The position numbers and the translations under genes are program-made. This document shows, in pieces, positions 53,608 through 61,647 of a stretch of 64,000 nt of DNA. Numbering within the stretch: position 1 is the stretch's first letter; every line of letters begins with the position of its first letter. Under the pieces are notes generated by a model, which did no database searches, was not told the origin of the DNA, and saw nothing but the letters and a program-made list of their open reading frames with translations. The DNA lies in NCBI GenBank assembly GCA_007132465.1, contig SLOP01000025.1, forward strand, positions 1-64,000, given 5' to 3'. Source of the stretch: Candidatus Izemoplasma sp. (lineage in GTDB: Bacteria > Bacillota_I > Bacilli_A > Izemoplasmatales > Izemoplasmataceae).

Positions 53608-54090
53608 ATAGATGGTCTTCTTTTTGCGTTCATATTCTTGAAACAGCGGTAAACATAACTCGCGGTGACGTTCCTCAAGGGTAACCACTTTGTCGTCGCG
53701 ACAGTCTTGTTTAATGAAAGCATAGATGAAATCGTCACGAAATCCGATGGATTCCGCGTCTTTAGGCCGACATCCATACACAACATGCGTGATGTTTGCC
53801 CAAATGATTGCCCCAAGGCACATCGGACAGGGGTGCGCGGTGGTGATAAGCACACAATTGGAGAGATCGTGTGTGCCTTTTTTCTTACCCGCCTCGCGGA
53901 TAGCGTTCACTTCGGCGTGTGCCGTTGGGTCGTGGTCGTTTAATACCGAGTTTGACGTGACTGAAAGCAGCGTGCCATCGGCATCGATGACAGCCGCTCC
54001 AAAAGGACCACCGACATCGCGATTCATGGTTTCTTTGGCGCGCTCGATGGCTTGGTTCATGACGTCTTTGAACGTTTCATCGTGTTTCAT
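53605..54090 (-). CDS. guaD: Guanine deaminase (cytidine-deaminase fold)
   Basis: A 161-residue zinc deaminase converting guanine to xanthine. The zinc site is DPTAHAEVNAI plus TTAHPCPMCLG, and the C-terminal GFRDDFIYAFI is the segment that distinguishes GuaD of Bacillus from tRNA or cytidine deaminases. ATG 54090 has GGAGGA five bases upstream on the minus strand; the longer frame lacks a site. It is convergent with the purine locus and supplies xanthine to it. Confidence 0.9.
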   Translation of the reverse strand: MKHDETFKDVMNQAIERAKETMNRDVGGPFGAAVIDADGTLLSVTSNSVLNDHDPTAHAEVNAIREAGKKKGTHDLSNCVLITTAHPCPMCLGAIIWANITHVVYGCRPKDAESIGFRDDFIYAFIKQDCRDDKVVTLEERHRELCLPLFQEYERKKKTIY

Positions 54091-54168
54091 AGGGTCCTCC
54101 CATTGGTGGTGGATGGTTCCATTATACCGTAGCCTGACCAAAAAGCGCAACAATTTCCCAACGGGGGG

Positions 54169-54197
54169 CTGTCAGGCGAGGGTTGGCGTGGTATAAT
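54169..54197 (+). promoter_or_regulatory. Promoter of the exonuclease III gene
   Basis: CTGTCA (54169-54174), 17-base spacer, TATAAT (54192-54197). Confidence 0.7.
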
Positions 54198-54236
54198 CAA
54201 AATGAAGCCAGCCTTTTTACGTCTAGGAGTGAGTGT

Positions 54237-54995
54237 GTGAAGACGTGGGTAACTTGGAACGTTAACGGCCTTCGAGCAGCCGTCAAGAAGAATTTTATGG
54301 CGTTTTTGGAAAGCGAAAAACCGGATGTGATGGCTGTGCAAGAGACGAAGATGCGACCAGAACAAGCCGATTTCGCTTTCCCTGAGTATCATGCTTTTTG
54401 GAACAGCGCCGACAAACCGGGTTATGCTGGGACGCTCGTGCTAAGCCGAAAACAACCAAACCAGGTCATCCATGGCATCGATGACGCCTATAACGACGAG
54501 GGGCGTGTCATCACCCTCGAGTATGACGACATGTATTTTATTACGGCGTATGTGCCTAACGCCCAACGGGAACTCGCGCGGCTCGATTATCGCATGGCAT
54601 TTGAAGACCGACTTCGGGATTACGTGAAGCGCCTTGATGAGAAGAAGCCTGTGATGTATTGCGGCGATCTCAACGTGGCCCATCACGCCATCGACTTAAA
54701 AAACCCACAAGCCAACGAAGGAAACGCAGGGTACAGCATTGAAGAGCGGGCGAAGATGTCGGCTTTGCTTGAGACGGGGTTTACTGATGTGTTTCGTGCG
54801 TTGCATCCTAACACGGTGCGATACACGTGGTGGAGTTATCGTTTCAACGCGCGGGTAAAAAACATCGGCTGGCGCCTCGATTACTTTCTCGTTTCTAATC
54901 GCTTAATGGGGCGTGTTCACAGCATTTCCATTCTTGATGATGTGCTCGGCAGTGACCATTGCCCAGTGAAACTCACGACCGATGACATCACATAA
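54237..54995 (+). CDS. xth: Exodeoxyribonuclease III
   Basis: A 252-residue AP endonuclease/3'-5' exonuclease for base excision repair. Catalytic landmarks are WNVNGLRA, QETKMRPEQ, YCGDLNVAH and the terminal DDVLGSDHCPVKL. Length is typical for the ExoA type. The start is GTG 54237 with AGGAGTGA six bases upstream; the upstream ATG frame begins within the promoter. Confidence 0.96.
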   Translation: MKTWVTWNVNGLRAAVKKNFMAFLESEKPDVMAVQETKMRPEQADFAFPEYHAFWNSADKPGYAGTLVLSRKQPNQVIHGIDDAYNDEGRVITLEYDDMYFITAYVPNAQRELARLDYRMAFEDRLRDYVKRLDEKKPVMYCGDLNVAHHAIDLKNPQANEGNAGYSIEERAKMSALLETGFTDVFRALHPNTVRYTWWSYRFNARVKNIGWRLDYFLVSNRLMGRVHSISILDDVLGSDHCPVKLTTDDIT

Positions 54996-54999
54996 AAAA

Positions 55000-55020
55000 A
55001 GCACATCGGAATGTGCTCTT
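55000..55020. terminator. Terminator between xth and the HAD gene
   Basis: AGCACAT-CGGA-ATGTGCT with an A tract on one side and CTT on the other, between convergent genes. Confidence 0.7.
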
Positions 55021-55657
55021 AGGACTGCGGACTGTTTAACAACGCTTCCTCGAGATCTTCGAGGTCTTGTACGAGGTAGGTCGGGCGACCCGCACCAAGC
55101 ACCTTATAGTCATCGTAGCCCCAGGTCACGGCCGCGATGGGAAGGTTTATTTTCTTACATGCTTCGATGTCCCGGCGCTCATCGGCGACATAGATGGCTT
55201 CGATGTGGTCGACTTTATATGACTTAATAACGCTGTTTAATCGTGTTTGCTTATTGAAGAATGCCGCGCCGCCAACCACCTTATCAAACACCTCAAAATC
55301 ATGATGTTTTAAAAACTTACGGATAAGTTTTGGGTTGTTTGACGATAAGATGACGACGTCGCTTCCTTGACCTTTGAGTTTTTCAACGGTCTCACGAATC
55401 CCGTCAAAAAGCGGTGCCGTCACCATCGTTTCCTTGTAGATGGGAATCACTTCCTGTAAAAACTTCGGCAACTTATAAAACGGCACGTGGAACGCCTTCA
55501 TCAGCTGAAACATCGAGAGTTCACGCAGGTTCTCGCGATCGTCTTCAGACATGTTTTTGAAGCGAAAGTCGTCTTTCAGACGATCATAGACGCGCTTGAG
55601 CACGTCATAGGTATCGGCAATCACACCGTCAAAATTGAAAATGACCAATTTATACAT
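55019..55657 (-). CDS. HAD-superfamily phosphatase
   Basis: A 212-residue haloacid dehalogenase-like hydrolase. The nucleophile motif reads FNFDGVIADTYD; the usual second Asp is shifted to ADTYD, giving DxVxAD rather than DxDxT as in many phosphoglycolate phosphatase relatives. Motif II is ILSSNN, and the last acidic motif AIYVADERRDIEACKK. Substrate unknown; phosphoglycolate or another small phosphate ester is typical. A good AGGGGAG precedes the start. Confidence 0.82.
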   Translation of the reverse strand: MYKLVIFNFDGVIADTYDVLKRVYDRLKDDFRFKNMSEDDRENLRELSMFQLMKAFHVPFYKLPKFLQEVIPIYKETMVTAPLFDGIRETVEKLKGQGSDVVILSSNNPKLIRKFLKHHDFEVFDKVVGGAAFFNKQTRLNSVIKSYKVDHIEAIYVADERRDIEACKKINLPIAAVTWGYDDYKVLGAGRPTYLVQDLEDLEEALLNSPQS

Positions 55658-55673
55658 GGTAGCTCCCCTTTTG

Positions 55674-55702
55674 TTGTCAAGATGTATGTTTAATTATATT
55701 AT
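55674..55702 (+). promoter_or_regulatory. Promoter of the mnmM-like gene
   Basis: TTGTCA (55674-55679), 17-base spacer, TATTAT (55697-55702). Divergent AT-rich elements for the HAD gene overlap it. Confidence 0.55.
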
Positions 55703-55772
55703 AACAAAGCGCTTCCGAGAATAAAGAGGAAACGAAACTTTTTTATCGGTTCGCTTACGAAGGAATGATTGG

Positions 55773-56336
55773 ATGATCACAGGCGTCATTACCTCTGCAC
55801 ATGAAAAAGTGCGCGCTTACCTTAAAGACGGAGGTATTGCGGTTGATGCAACGTCCGGCCAAGGCCGAGACACGGTCTTTTTGGCAACCCACGCTTCACA
55901 CGTCTATGCCTTTGACATCCAAGAAGAAGCGGTCGATGCCACGCGCTGTGTCGTCGATGCGGCAGGACTTACCTCCAAGGTCACCTGCGTGTGCCAAAGC
56001 CACGCCGCGATGCGCGACATTGTTAAAGAACCGGTGCGTGTCGTGGTTTTCAACCTCGGTTACCTTCCCGGCGGTGATAAAACCTTAACCACCCGCGTTG
56101 AATCCACCCTCATCGCACTTAAACAGGCCTTGATTATGCTTGAGGTTGGCGGACTGCTCTCGGTGAGCGTCTATCCTGGTCATAAAGAGGGAAAAAAAGA
56201 GGCCCATGCCATTGAGCTTTTCATGGCCTCATTGCCGGCCAAACACTATGTTGTGATGAAAGAATCGATGCTCAACCGACACCACGCACCGTATAATGTG
56301 TTTGTTTACAAGCAATCCAATCCTATCACACACTAG
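55773..56336 (+). CDS. mnmM: YtqB/MnmM-type SAM methyltransferase
   Basis: A 187-residue class I methyltransferase. AVDATSGQGRDTVFLA is the SAM-binding motif I, and VVFNLGYLPGGDKTLTT is the family signature of YtqB proteins. In Bacillus subtilis and Staphylococcus this family methylates the aminomethyl group on wobble uridine of tRNA (MnmM). The C-terminal SVYPGHKEG and RHHAPYNVFVYK segments agree. Full length. Confidence 0.88.
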   Translation: MITGVITSAHEKVRAYLKDGGIAVDATSGQGRDTVFLATHASHVYAFDIQEEAVDATRCVVDAAGLTSKVTCVCQSHAAMRDIVKEPVRVVVFNLGYLPGGDKTLTTRVESTLIALKQALIMLEVGGLLSVSVYPGHKEGKKEAHAIELFMASLPAKHYVVMKESMLNRHHAPYNVFVYKQSNPITH

Positions 56337-56362
56337 AAATCTGCATCAATCAGGAGGTTCGC

Positions 56363-57241
56363 ATGAAAAAGACGCATCATTTGATCATCGTGATGTTCAT
56401 TTACTTGACAGCGCTTGCCATTGGCGTCATCGCCTATCGACAAACCCCGCTGGAGAGCATCATTTTGCGTTTGCTTGTGGCTGATGTTATCGCCACAACG
56501 TGGGTGTTTGGCTTCAGCACCGCGTTTCGCAACTCGTCAATGTACGATCCTTACTGGAGCGTGGCACCTCTTGCGCTTGTCTGGCCGTTCATCGACCTGA
56601 CTGCCTTGAGTTTAACGCACGTGCTTGTGCTTGTGGCGCTTGTTGTTTGGGGCGTTCGTCTGACCGTGAACTGGATACACACCTTTTCCGGTTTTGATCA
56701 CCAAGATTGGCGCTACGACCACTACAAACATAAGAGCGGAGGATGGTGGCCGGTGGTCAACTACGTCGGCATTCATATGATGCCGACGCTGGTTGTTTTT
56801 TCGGCAATGCTTCCAGTGTTCTTGATGCTGCAGGCATCGGGTTCAGCCGGGCTTTTGACCGTGCTAGCGACCGTGCTAGCGCTTGGATGCGTTACGGTGC
56901 AATTCATCAGTGATGCGCAAATGCATCGTCATCGCCGCGAAAGACCTGGGCAGGTATTAGACCGAGGGCTTTGGAAGTGGTCACGCCACCCGAATTATTT
57001 CGGGGAAGTGGCGTTTTGGTTCATGCTCTATGCAATGATGTTAAGCGTGACTGGCTTGGGCACCGAATGGATTGCAGGGATTGGCCCTTTTGTGAACCTG
57101 GTGCTTTTCCTCGTCATCAGCATCCCGCTAATGGAAACCCGACAACTCAAACGTCGTCCAGCGTATGCCGAGTACATGCAACGCACGAGCGCCCTCGTGC
57201 CTGTTCCACCATCGCTCATTCGTATGAAGCGAGAAGCGTGA
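56363..57241 (+). CDS. DUF1295 / steroid 5-alpha-reductase-like membrane protein
   Basis: A 292-residue membrane protein with seven or more predicted helices. The C-terminal LDRGLWKWSRHPNYFGEVAFWF motif is diagnostic of the DUF1295 family, related to isoprenylcysteine methyltransferase and steroid reductases; the motif binds NADPH or SAM in relatives. Function in bacteria is unknown. A strong AGGAGG at 56351-56356 precedes ATG 56363. It may be co-transcribed with the mnmM-like gene 26 bases upstream. Confidence 0.88.
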   Translation: MKKTHHLIIVMFIYLTALAIGVIAYRQTPLESIILRLLVADVIATTWVFGFSTAFRNSSMYDPYWSVAPLALVWPFIDLTALSLTHVLVLVALVVWGVRLTVNWIHTFSGFDHQDWRYDHYKHKSGGWWPVVNYVGIHMMPTLVVFSAMLPVFLMLQASGSAGLLTVLATVLALGCVTVQFISDAQMHRHRRERPGQVLDRGLWKWSRHPNYFGEVAFWFMLYAMMLSVTGLGTEWIAGIGPFVNLVLFLVISIPLMETRQLKRRPAYAEYMQRTSALVPVPPSLIRMKREA

Positions 57242-57291
57242 GGCAAGGGTACTGAGGGGCTACATGATACAATGATGGTGGAGGGATGACG

Positions 57292-57732
57292 ATGAAAAAA
57301 GATAAGAAAGCATTGAAACAGAAACTTTCACCAATGCAATACCACGTCACCCAAGAAGACGGCACCGAACCTCCTTTTGACAACGAGTACCACGACGAAA
57401 CGCGCGAAGGGCTATACGTCGATGTGGTCAGTGGCGAACCGTTGTTCACCAGCCATGACAAGTTCGATGCGGGCTGCGGGTGGCCCAGTTTCACCAAACC
57501 GATTGCCGGGGTGAAGACAACGTTTGACACCCGTTATGGCATGCGAAGGACTGAAGTGAGAAGCGAGCAATCCGATTCACATCTCGGTCACGTGTTTGAC
57601 GATGGCCCTAAAGAAGCGGGGGGACTGCGTTACTGCATTAATTCTGCTGCGCTCCGCTTTATTCCGCTGGATGCTCTTGAAAAAGAAGGATACGGTGAGT
57701 ACGTAAACCTGTTTGATAAAGACGAACGCTAA
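57292..57732 (+). CDS. msrB: Peptide-methionine (R)-S-oxide reductase
   Basis: A 146-residue repair enzyme for oxidised methionine. [11 protein letters not shown] and [11 protein letters not shown] are family motifs, and the catalytic cysteine is in [11 protein letters not shown]. The two CxxC zinc motifs of many MsrB proteins are absent, so this is the zinc-free type. ATG 57292 is preferred over 57286, which abuts the GGAGGG ribosome binding site. Confidence 0.95.
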   Translation: MKKDKKALKQKLSPMQYHVTQEDGTEPPFDNEYHDETREGLYVDVVSGEPLFTSHDKFDAGCGWPSFTKPIAGVKTTFDTRYGMRRTEVRSEQSDSHLGHVFDDGPKEAGGLRYCINSAALRFIPLDALEKEGYGEYVNLFDKDER

Positions 57733-57745
57733 GCGTTGGTCTTTT
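57718..57745 (+). terminator. Terminator overlapping the msrB stop
   Basis: AAAGACGAACGCT/AGCGTTGGTCTTT stem with one mismatch and T-rich end. Confidence 0.75.
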
Positions 57746-57797
57746 CTCTATGCTGAGCGTGCTGCTAAGGCAGTTGAACTTTGAAAGGATGACACCG

Positions 57798-58484
57798 ATG
57801 ATCGTGCTTATATCACCATCAAAAACCATGTCACAAACACAAGCCAAAGGGTCACAGAAACCCCGTTTTACCCATGAGGCCGAGAGACTGTTGGCAACCC
57901 TGAGAGCCATGAACGAAACCGCGTTGAAAGCGACGTTTCGTCTCAGCGATTCACTCGCAGATCAGACCAAAAAATTGCACGCATCGTTCACACCAGACAA
58001 GCGTGCCATCGAGGCCTATACTGGTGTCCAGTTTTCGGCATTGAACGCCTCGTCGCTTTCCGATAAGCATCAACAGTACATCGCCACCCATGTGCGGATT
58101 CTTAGCGGCCTTTATGGCCTCGTGCATCCAGAAGATGCCGTCGGACTGTATCGCTTACCGATGGGCGCCACCGTTGATGGCATCAAGCTGTCAACGTTTT
58201 GGCGGCCGCATCTCAAACGCGCCCTTGCCGGTGAGGTGGTGCTGAACTTGGCATCGGGCGAATACACTGCGGCCCTCGATAAATCCTTAGCGTTGCATCA
58301 TGTTAAGTTTGATAAAGCCCCCGGCGTGCATGTGAAACGCTTACGGGGCCGTCTGGTTCGTTTGATGGCTGAACACACGATCAGTGACATCGATGGCATC
58401 AAACCATTGCGCGTCGATGATTACGCGTTTTCGCACTACGATGAAAACCGGCGCACGTTCGTTTTCAGACAAATAAAAACGTGA
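57798..58484 (+). CDS. yaaA: YaaA family peroxide-stress protein
   Basis: A 228-residue UPF0246 protein. LISPSKTM at the start, SGLYGLVHPEDAVGLYRLPMG in the middle and LNLASGEYTAAL later are family signatures. In E. coli YaaA lowers free iron and limits DNA damage under peroxide. Start 57798 is set by GAAAGG nine bases upstream. It is convergent with the nucleoside kinase; the genes are 15 bases apart and share a hairpin. Confidence 0.92.
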   Translation: MIVLISPSKTMSQTQAKGSQKPRFTHEAERLLATLRAMNETALKATFRLSDSLADQTKKLHASFTPDKRAIEAYTGVQFSALNASSLSDKHQQYIATHVRILSGLYGLVHPEDAVGLYRLPMGATVDGIKLSTFWRPHLKRALAGEVVLNLASGEYTAALDKSLALHHVKFDKAPGVHVKRLRGRLVRLMAEHTISDIDGIKPLRVDDYAFSHYDENRRTFVFRQIKT

Positions 58485-58503
58485 CACCGCCGCGCGGTGT
58501 CAC
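58481..58503 (-). terminator. Terminator of the nucleoside kinase gene
   Basis: Ten-base perfect stem GTGACACCGC/GCGGTGTCAC with a three-base loop; on the minus strand it runs into GTTTTTATTT. It overlaps both convergent stop codons. Confidence 0.8.
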
Positions 58504-60140
58504 ATGTCAAAGCAGCTGCCGCCGATGAACTCACGTAGAAGCGAGTTACATGGCACGACCTCGTCTTTGATGTCAACAAAGTACTTCAAAAATTTAATTA
58601 AGCGGTTGGCGGTGATGAAGTGTTCGCTCTCACGGGGGATTTCCATCAGGCTATCGAGCGCGTACTTTTTCATCACGCAAAGCTCATACGCTAAGCCGCT
58701 GTTAAAAATGAAGTCGGCACCTTCTTGGTGCGGGTAAATCCAGCGGAACTCACCTTCGCGGACGCTTGGCCACATGGTGATGGTATTGCTAGCGGGGGAG
58801 TTGCGAAACTTGCGGTCGCGAACAATGCGACGAAGCAAACGCAAGTTCGTGATGCTGATGGGGTTGTGGTGGTCAATGTTGATTTGTAGCTGCGGGCTGA
58901 TGAAAATTTTATACTTCTGATGCTTTGGAATCAGCGTGGTTAAGGTTTCGTTTAAGGCATGGATGCCTTCGATGATAATCGGGTTTTGCTCAGTGACGCG
59001 CATTTTACGAAAGCCTGAACGTTTCTTGGTCATGAAATCAAAGATTGGCACATCGACGGTTTTCCCATCGATGAGGTCGAGCATGTTCTGGTTAAATAGA
59101 TTGATGTCGAGGGTGTTGATGTGTTCTAAGTCAATCTGCCCGTTCTCATCAGGTTTTATGGCCTCACGATCAAGGTAGTAGTCGTCAAGTGATATCATCA
59201 CAGGTTTTAGTCCAAGCGCCATCAGTTCGATGCGTAGGCGCGTAGAGAAAGTGGTCTTTCCACTTGAAGATGGTCCGGCGATGGCAACAAGACGGATGTT
59301 GTCGATGTCTTTGATGATGTTTTGCCCAATCTCAGCAATAAGTTGATTGTGTTTCGCTTCACATACATGTACGAACTCAGGCATGGTCTGGCTGTGCGCG
59401 TGTTCGTTCATTTTGGCTATTGTGTTGGCGTCGATGCGCTCAGCCCATCGATTGGCATCTCTGAGTGTGCGACCATAAATTGGCGCGTCTTCAAAATCGG
59501 GAATCATGCCTCCTGCCTCGGCACGTGGGTATTGAAGCAAAAAGCCGGGCGGATACGCTTTTAGATCGAACATCGTCAAATACCCGGTCGATGGCACCAT
59601 CAAGTTATACATGTAGTTTTTGTAGTTATCGCATGCATAAAAGTGGACGGTCGACTCTGGTCGATAGCCGATAATGTCAATTTTATCGTGCCATGCTTTC
59701 TCTTTATAAAAGGTGATGGCGTCCTCGTTGCGCATCTCAAGGCGCTCGATTGGCAAGTCTCGCTCGACAAGGCGCTGCATTTCTTTTTTTACGTTGGCGA
59801 TGATTTCGCGAATGCTGCTTGTGTCTTCGACATTAAACACATGGCAAAACGTGGTGCGTGAGATACTGTAGTTGAATTTAAACTGATACTCCGGATACAG
59901 ATTATCAAACGCCATGGCAATCAAGAAGCGCAATCCGGCTTCGTACGTAAATATCGCTTCGTGGTTTGTTGTGTCGAGAAACTCTACCGTGGCATTGTAA
60001 TCGACCTCGTATCTAAGCTCGCGAAGTCGGTTATTAACAAGTGCGATAAAGTATTGTTTGTTGGGGTCGTCGATTAAATCGAGCAACCTCACCTTTTTCT
60101 CAAAGCGTTTCTTCTCACCGTTCACGCTTAGCGTAAACAT
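58500..60140 (-). CDS. Uridine kinase-like nucleoside kinase with TGS/ThrRS-like N-terminus
   Basis: A 546-residue protein. The first ~60 residues resemble a TGS/ubiquitin-like domain and the next ~200 a ThrRS second-additional-like domain with a YACDNYKNY... stretch. The C-terminal half is a phosphoribulokinase/uridine kinase fold with P-loop AGPSSSGKTTFS (about residue 290), ISLDDYYLDRE and IIIEGIHALNE. Such fusions are common in Clostridia and Mollicutes relatives; likely phosphorylates uridine, cytidine or a related nucleoside. Start 60140 has GAAGGAG upstream; a longer frame to 60257 lacks one. Confidence 0.88.
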   Translation of the reverse strand: MFTLSVNGEKKRFEKKVRLLDLIDDPNKQYFIALVNNRLRELRYEVDYNATVEFLDTTNHEAIFTYEAGLRFLIAMAFDNLYPEYQFKFNYSISRTTFCHVFNVEDTSSIREIIANVKKEMQRLVERDLPIERLEMRNEDAITFYKEKAWHDKIDIIGYRPESTVHFYACDNYKNYMYNLMVPSTGYLTMFDLKAYPPGFLLQYPRAEAGGMIPDFEDAPIYGRTLRDANRWAERIDANTIAKMNEHAHSQTMPEFVHVCEAKHNQLIAEIGQNIIKDIDNIRLVAIAGPSSSGKTTFSTRLRIELMALGLKPVMISLDDYYLDREAIKPDENGQIDLEHINTLDINLFNQNMLDLIDGKTVDVPIFDFMTKKRSGFRKMRVTEQNPIIIEGIHALNETLTTLIPKHQKYKIFISPQLQINIDHHNPISITNLRLLRRIVRDRKFRNSPASNTITMWPSVREGEFRWIYPHQEGADFIFNSGLAYELCVMKKYALDSLMEIPRESEHFITANRLIKFLKYFVDIKDEVVPCNSLLREFIGGSCFDM

Positions 60141-60250
60141 AGGCAACACTCCTTCATAATGCAATGAGTATTTCCATTTTATCAAAACACGTGGCTTTTG
60201 CAACTGCTTTTGTGCTACAATTGAAGTATCAAAGGAAAAAGGAGGGGCCA

Positions 60251-60577
60251 ATGGCATTTCAATTCGCCACCAAAATTGCCGAACTCATCAAAGCAGGTAC
60301 GATGCGTGTGGTGCTCGATGAGAAACCGTTGTTGCTTGCGTACCATAAGGATGACGTGTACGCGTTAAGTGACAAATGCCCACACATGAAACATTCGCTT
60401 TATGAAGGAACATACGGCGATGGATCGGTCACCTGTAAGCGCCACGGAGCCACCGTGGATGTTACAACGGGAGAAATCAAAGCAAAAGCAAAGCTACTGT
60501 TCATGAAAATGCCCACAAAAAAAGCACAGACGTACGTAACCAAAGTAGTTGACGACGACGTGTTTGTCCTCATGTGA
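60251..60577 (+). CDS. Small Rieske-type [2Fe-2S] protein
   Basis: A 108-residue stand-alone Rieske domain. The cluster ligands appear in KCPHMKHSL (C-x-H) and VTCKRHGATVDVTTGE (C-x2-H). These soluble proteins pass electrons to oxygenases or reductases; no partner is adjacent. ATG 60251 is preceded by GGAGGGG. A TGTGC-TACAAT extended -10 (60213-60221) lies 30 bases upstream. Confidence 0.9.
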   Translation: MAFQFATKIAELIKAGTMRVVLDEKPLLLAYHKDDVYALSDKCPHMKHSLYEGTYGDGSVTCKRHGATVDVTTGEIKAKAKLLFMKMPTKKAQTYVTKVVDDDVFVLM

Positions 60578-60586
60578 AAAAGTTTG

Positions 60587-60618
60587 CAAAACCCCTTTTC
60601 ACTCGAGGGGTTTTGTGT
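60587..60618 (+). terminator. Terminator of the Rieske gene
   Basis: CAAAACCCC/GGGGTTTTG with an 11-base loop, ending TGTT. Confidence 0.75.
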
Positions 60619-60624
60619 TAGAAT
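60596..60624 (+). promoter_or_regulatory. Promoter of tRNA-Thr
   Basis: TTTTCA (60596-60601), 17-base spacer, TAGAAT (60619-60624) with an upstream TG; it lies inside the preceding terminator hairpin. Confidence 0.5.
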
Positions 60625-60644
60625 ATTCTAGGATTTCAGCCGAT

Positions 60645-60721
60645 GCCGCTATAGCTCCAACCGGTAGAGCAATTCCATGGTAAGGAAGAGGTTGCTGGTT
60701 CAAATCCAGCTAGCGGCACCA
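60645..60721 (+). tRNA. tRNA-Thr(GGT)
   Basis: A 77-base cloverleaf with encoded CCA. Acceptor GCCGCTA/TAGCGGC, D arm GCTC/GAGC, anticodon loop ATGGTAA with anticodon GGT, T arm GCTGG-TTCAAAT-CCAGC. The first anticodon-stem pair is A-G, a mild irregularity. Confidence 0.94.
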
Positions 60722-60730
60722 TCATACATC

Positions 60731-60755
60731 AACGTCCTTAGGGGCGTTTTCTTTT
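60731..60755 (+). terminator. Terminator after tRNA-Thr
   Basis: AACGTCC-TTAG-GGGCGTT hairpin (one T-G pair) and TTTTCTTTT. Confidence 0.7.
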
Positions 60756-60760
60756 GGGCG

Positions 60761-60769
60761 TGGTATAAT
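60761..60769 (+). promoter_or_regulatory. Extended -10 promoter of the SDR gene
   Basis: TGG-TATAAT, 18 bases before the start; no clear -35 box. Confidence 0.5.
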
Positions 60770-60786
60770 GAACTGGGGTGATGTAC

Positions 60787-61608
60787 ATGCAAACAATTGT
60801 GGTGACCGGTGCAACAAGCGGCATCGGAAAAGCCTTAACGAAACACCTTGTCCATGAAGGACACACCGTGTTTGCTTTCGGTCGTGCCGAAGACAAATTG
60901 AATCACCTGAAAGATGACATCGGTAAGGCCAAAGGAAGACTGAGGCTAATGAACGCCGATTTCCGTTCTTTATCGGCCGTTGAGAAGGCGCTAAAGCAAC
61001 TTGAAAAAGCTTTACCTGAGGGCCTGGATGTGCTGGTGAACAACGCCGCGGCGGTCCCTGGAAAAAAAGCCTTTACCGACGATGGGTTTGAAACGCAGTA
61101 TCAGGTTAACCATCTTAGCCACGTGCACATGACGAAAAGGTTGTTGCCGTTGTTAGCCAAACGCCGAGGAAAAGTGATCACAACTGGAAGCGACGCCCAC
61201 AAACGCGCGCGCTTTGATTACCGTGATATCCACGCCTTGAAACGCTACCACCCGTTTCGATCCTATTGCCGAACCAAGTTATACAACAACATGATGTCAA
61301 ACTACTTTAGTCGTCACGAGGACAACGTCACGTTTTTTGTCGTTCATCCGGGACGCGTCAAAACCGACATCGGCACAAAAGACACCAACAAATTTTACGC
61401 CTTTGTGTGGCGCATATTTACCCGTAAAGGCTTCACACCTGAAGACACGGTGCCGACCTACGTCATGTTGATCGATGCACAAACGCCCGAACAGGGCTAT
61501 TATTATCGTGAAGCGTTGCATGAAGAATCGGCGGTTGCCAAAAACACTGATTACCAAGACATGCTGATGCGCCATGCCCTTCGCGAGCTAGACACGTTGT
61601 TCTTATGA
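60787..61608 (+). CDS. Short-chain dehydrogenase/reductase
   Basis: A 273-residue Rossmann-fold NAD(P)-dependent oxidoreductase. TGATSGIGKAL is the cofactor motif, NNAAAVPG the adenine-side contact. The catalytic Ser/Tyr/Lys are in TTGSDAH and the YCRTKLYNN segment, which gives the YxxxK. It resembles the retinol dehydrogenase/WW-oxidoreductase-like branch; substrate unknown. Start 60787 has GGGGTGAT upstream, better spaced than GTG 60778 or ATG 60781. Confidence 0.88.
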   Translation: MQTIVVTGATSGIGKALTKHLVHEGHTVFAFGRAEDKLNHLKDDIGKAKGRLRLMNADFRSLSAVEKALKQLEKALPEGLDVLVNNAAAVPGKKAFTDDGFETQYQVNHLSHVHMTKRLLPLLAKRRGKVITTGSDAHKRARFDYRDIHALKRYHPFRSYCRTKLYNNMMSNYFSRHEDNVTFFVVHPGRVKTDIGTKDTNKFYAFVWRIFTRKGFTPEDTVPTYVMLIDAQTPEQGYYYREALHEESAVAKNTDYQDMLMRHALRELDTLFL

Positions 61609-61612
61609 ATGA

Positions 61613-61643
61613 AAAACGAGTTCCCATCGTGGGAACTCGTTTT
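61613..61643. terminator. Bidirectional terminator between the SDR and anti-sigma genes
   Basis: Perfect 14-base stem AAAACGAGTTCCCA/TGGGAACTCGTTTT with a three-base loop. Confidence 0.92.
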
Positions 61644-61647
61644 GTGT

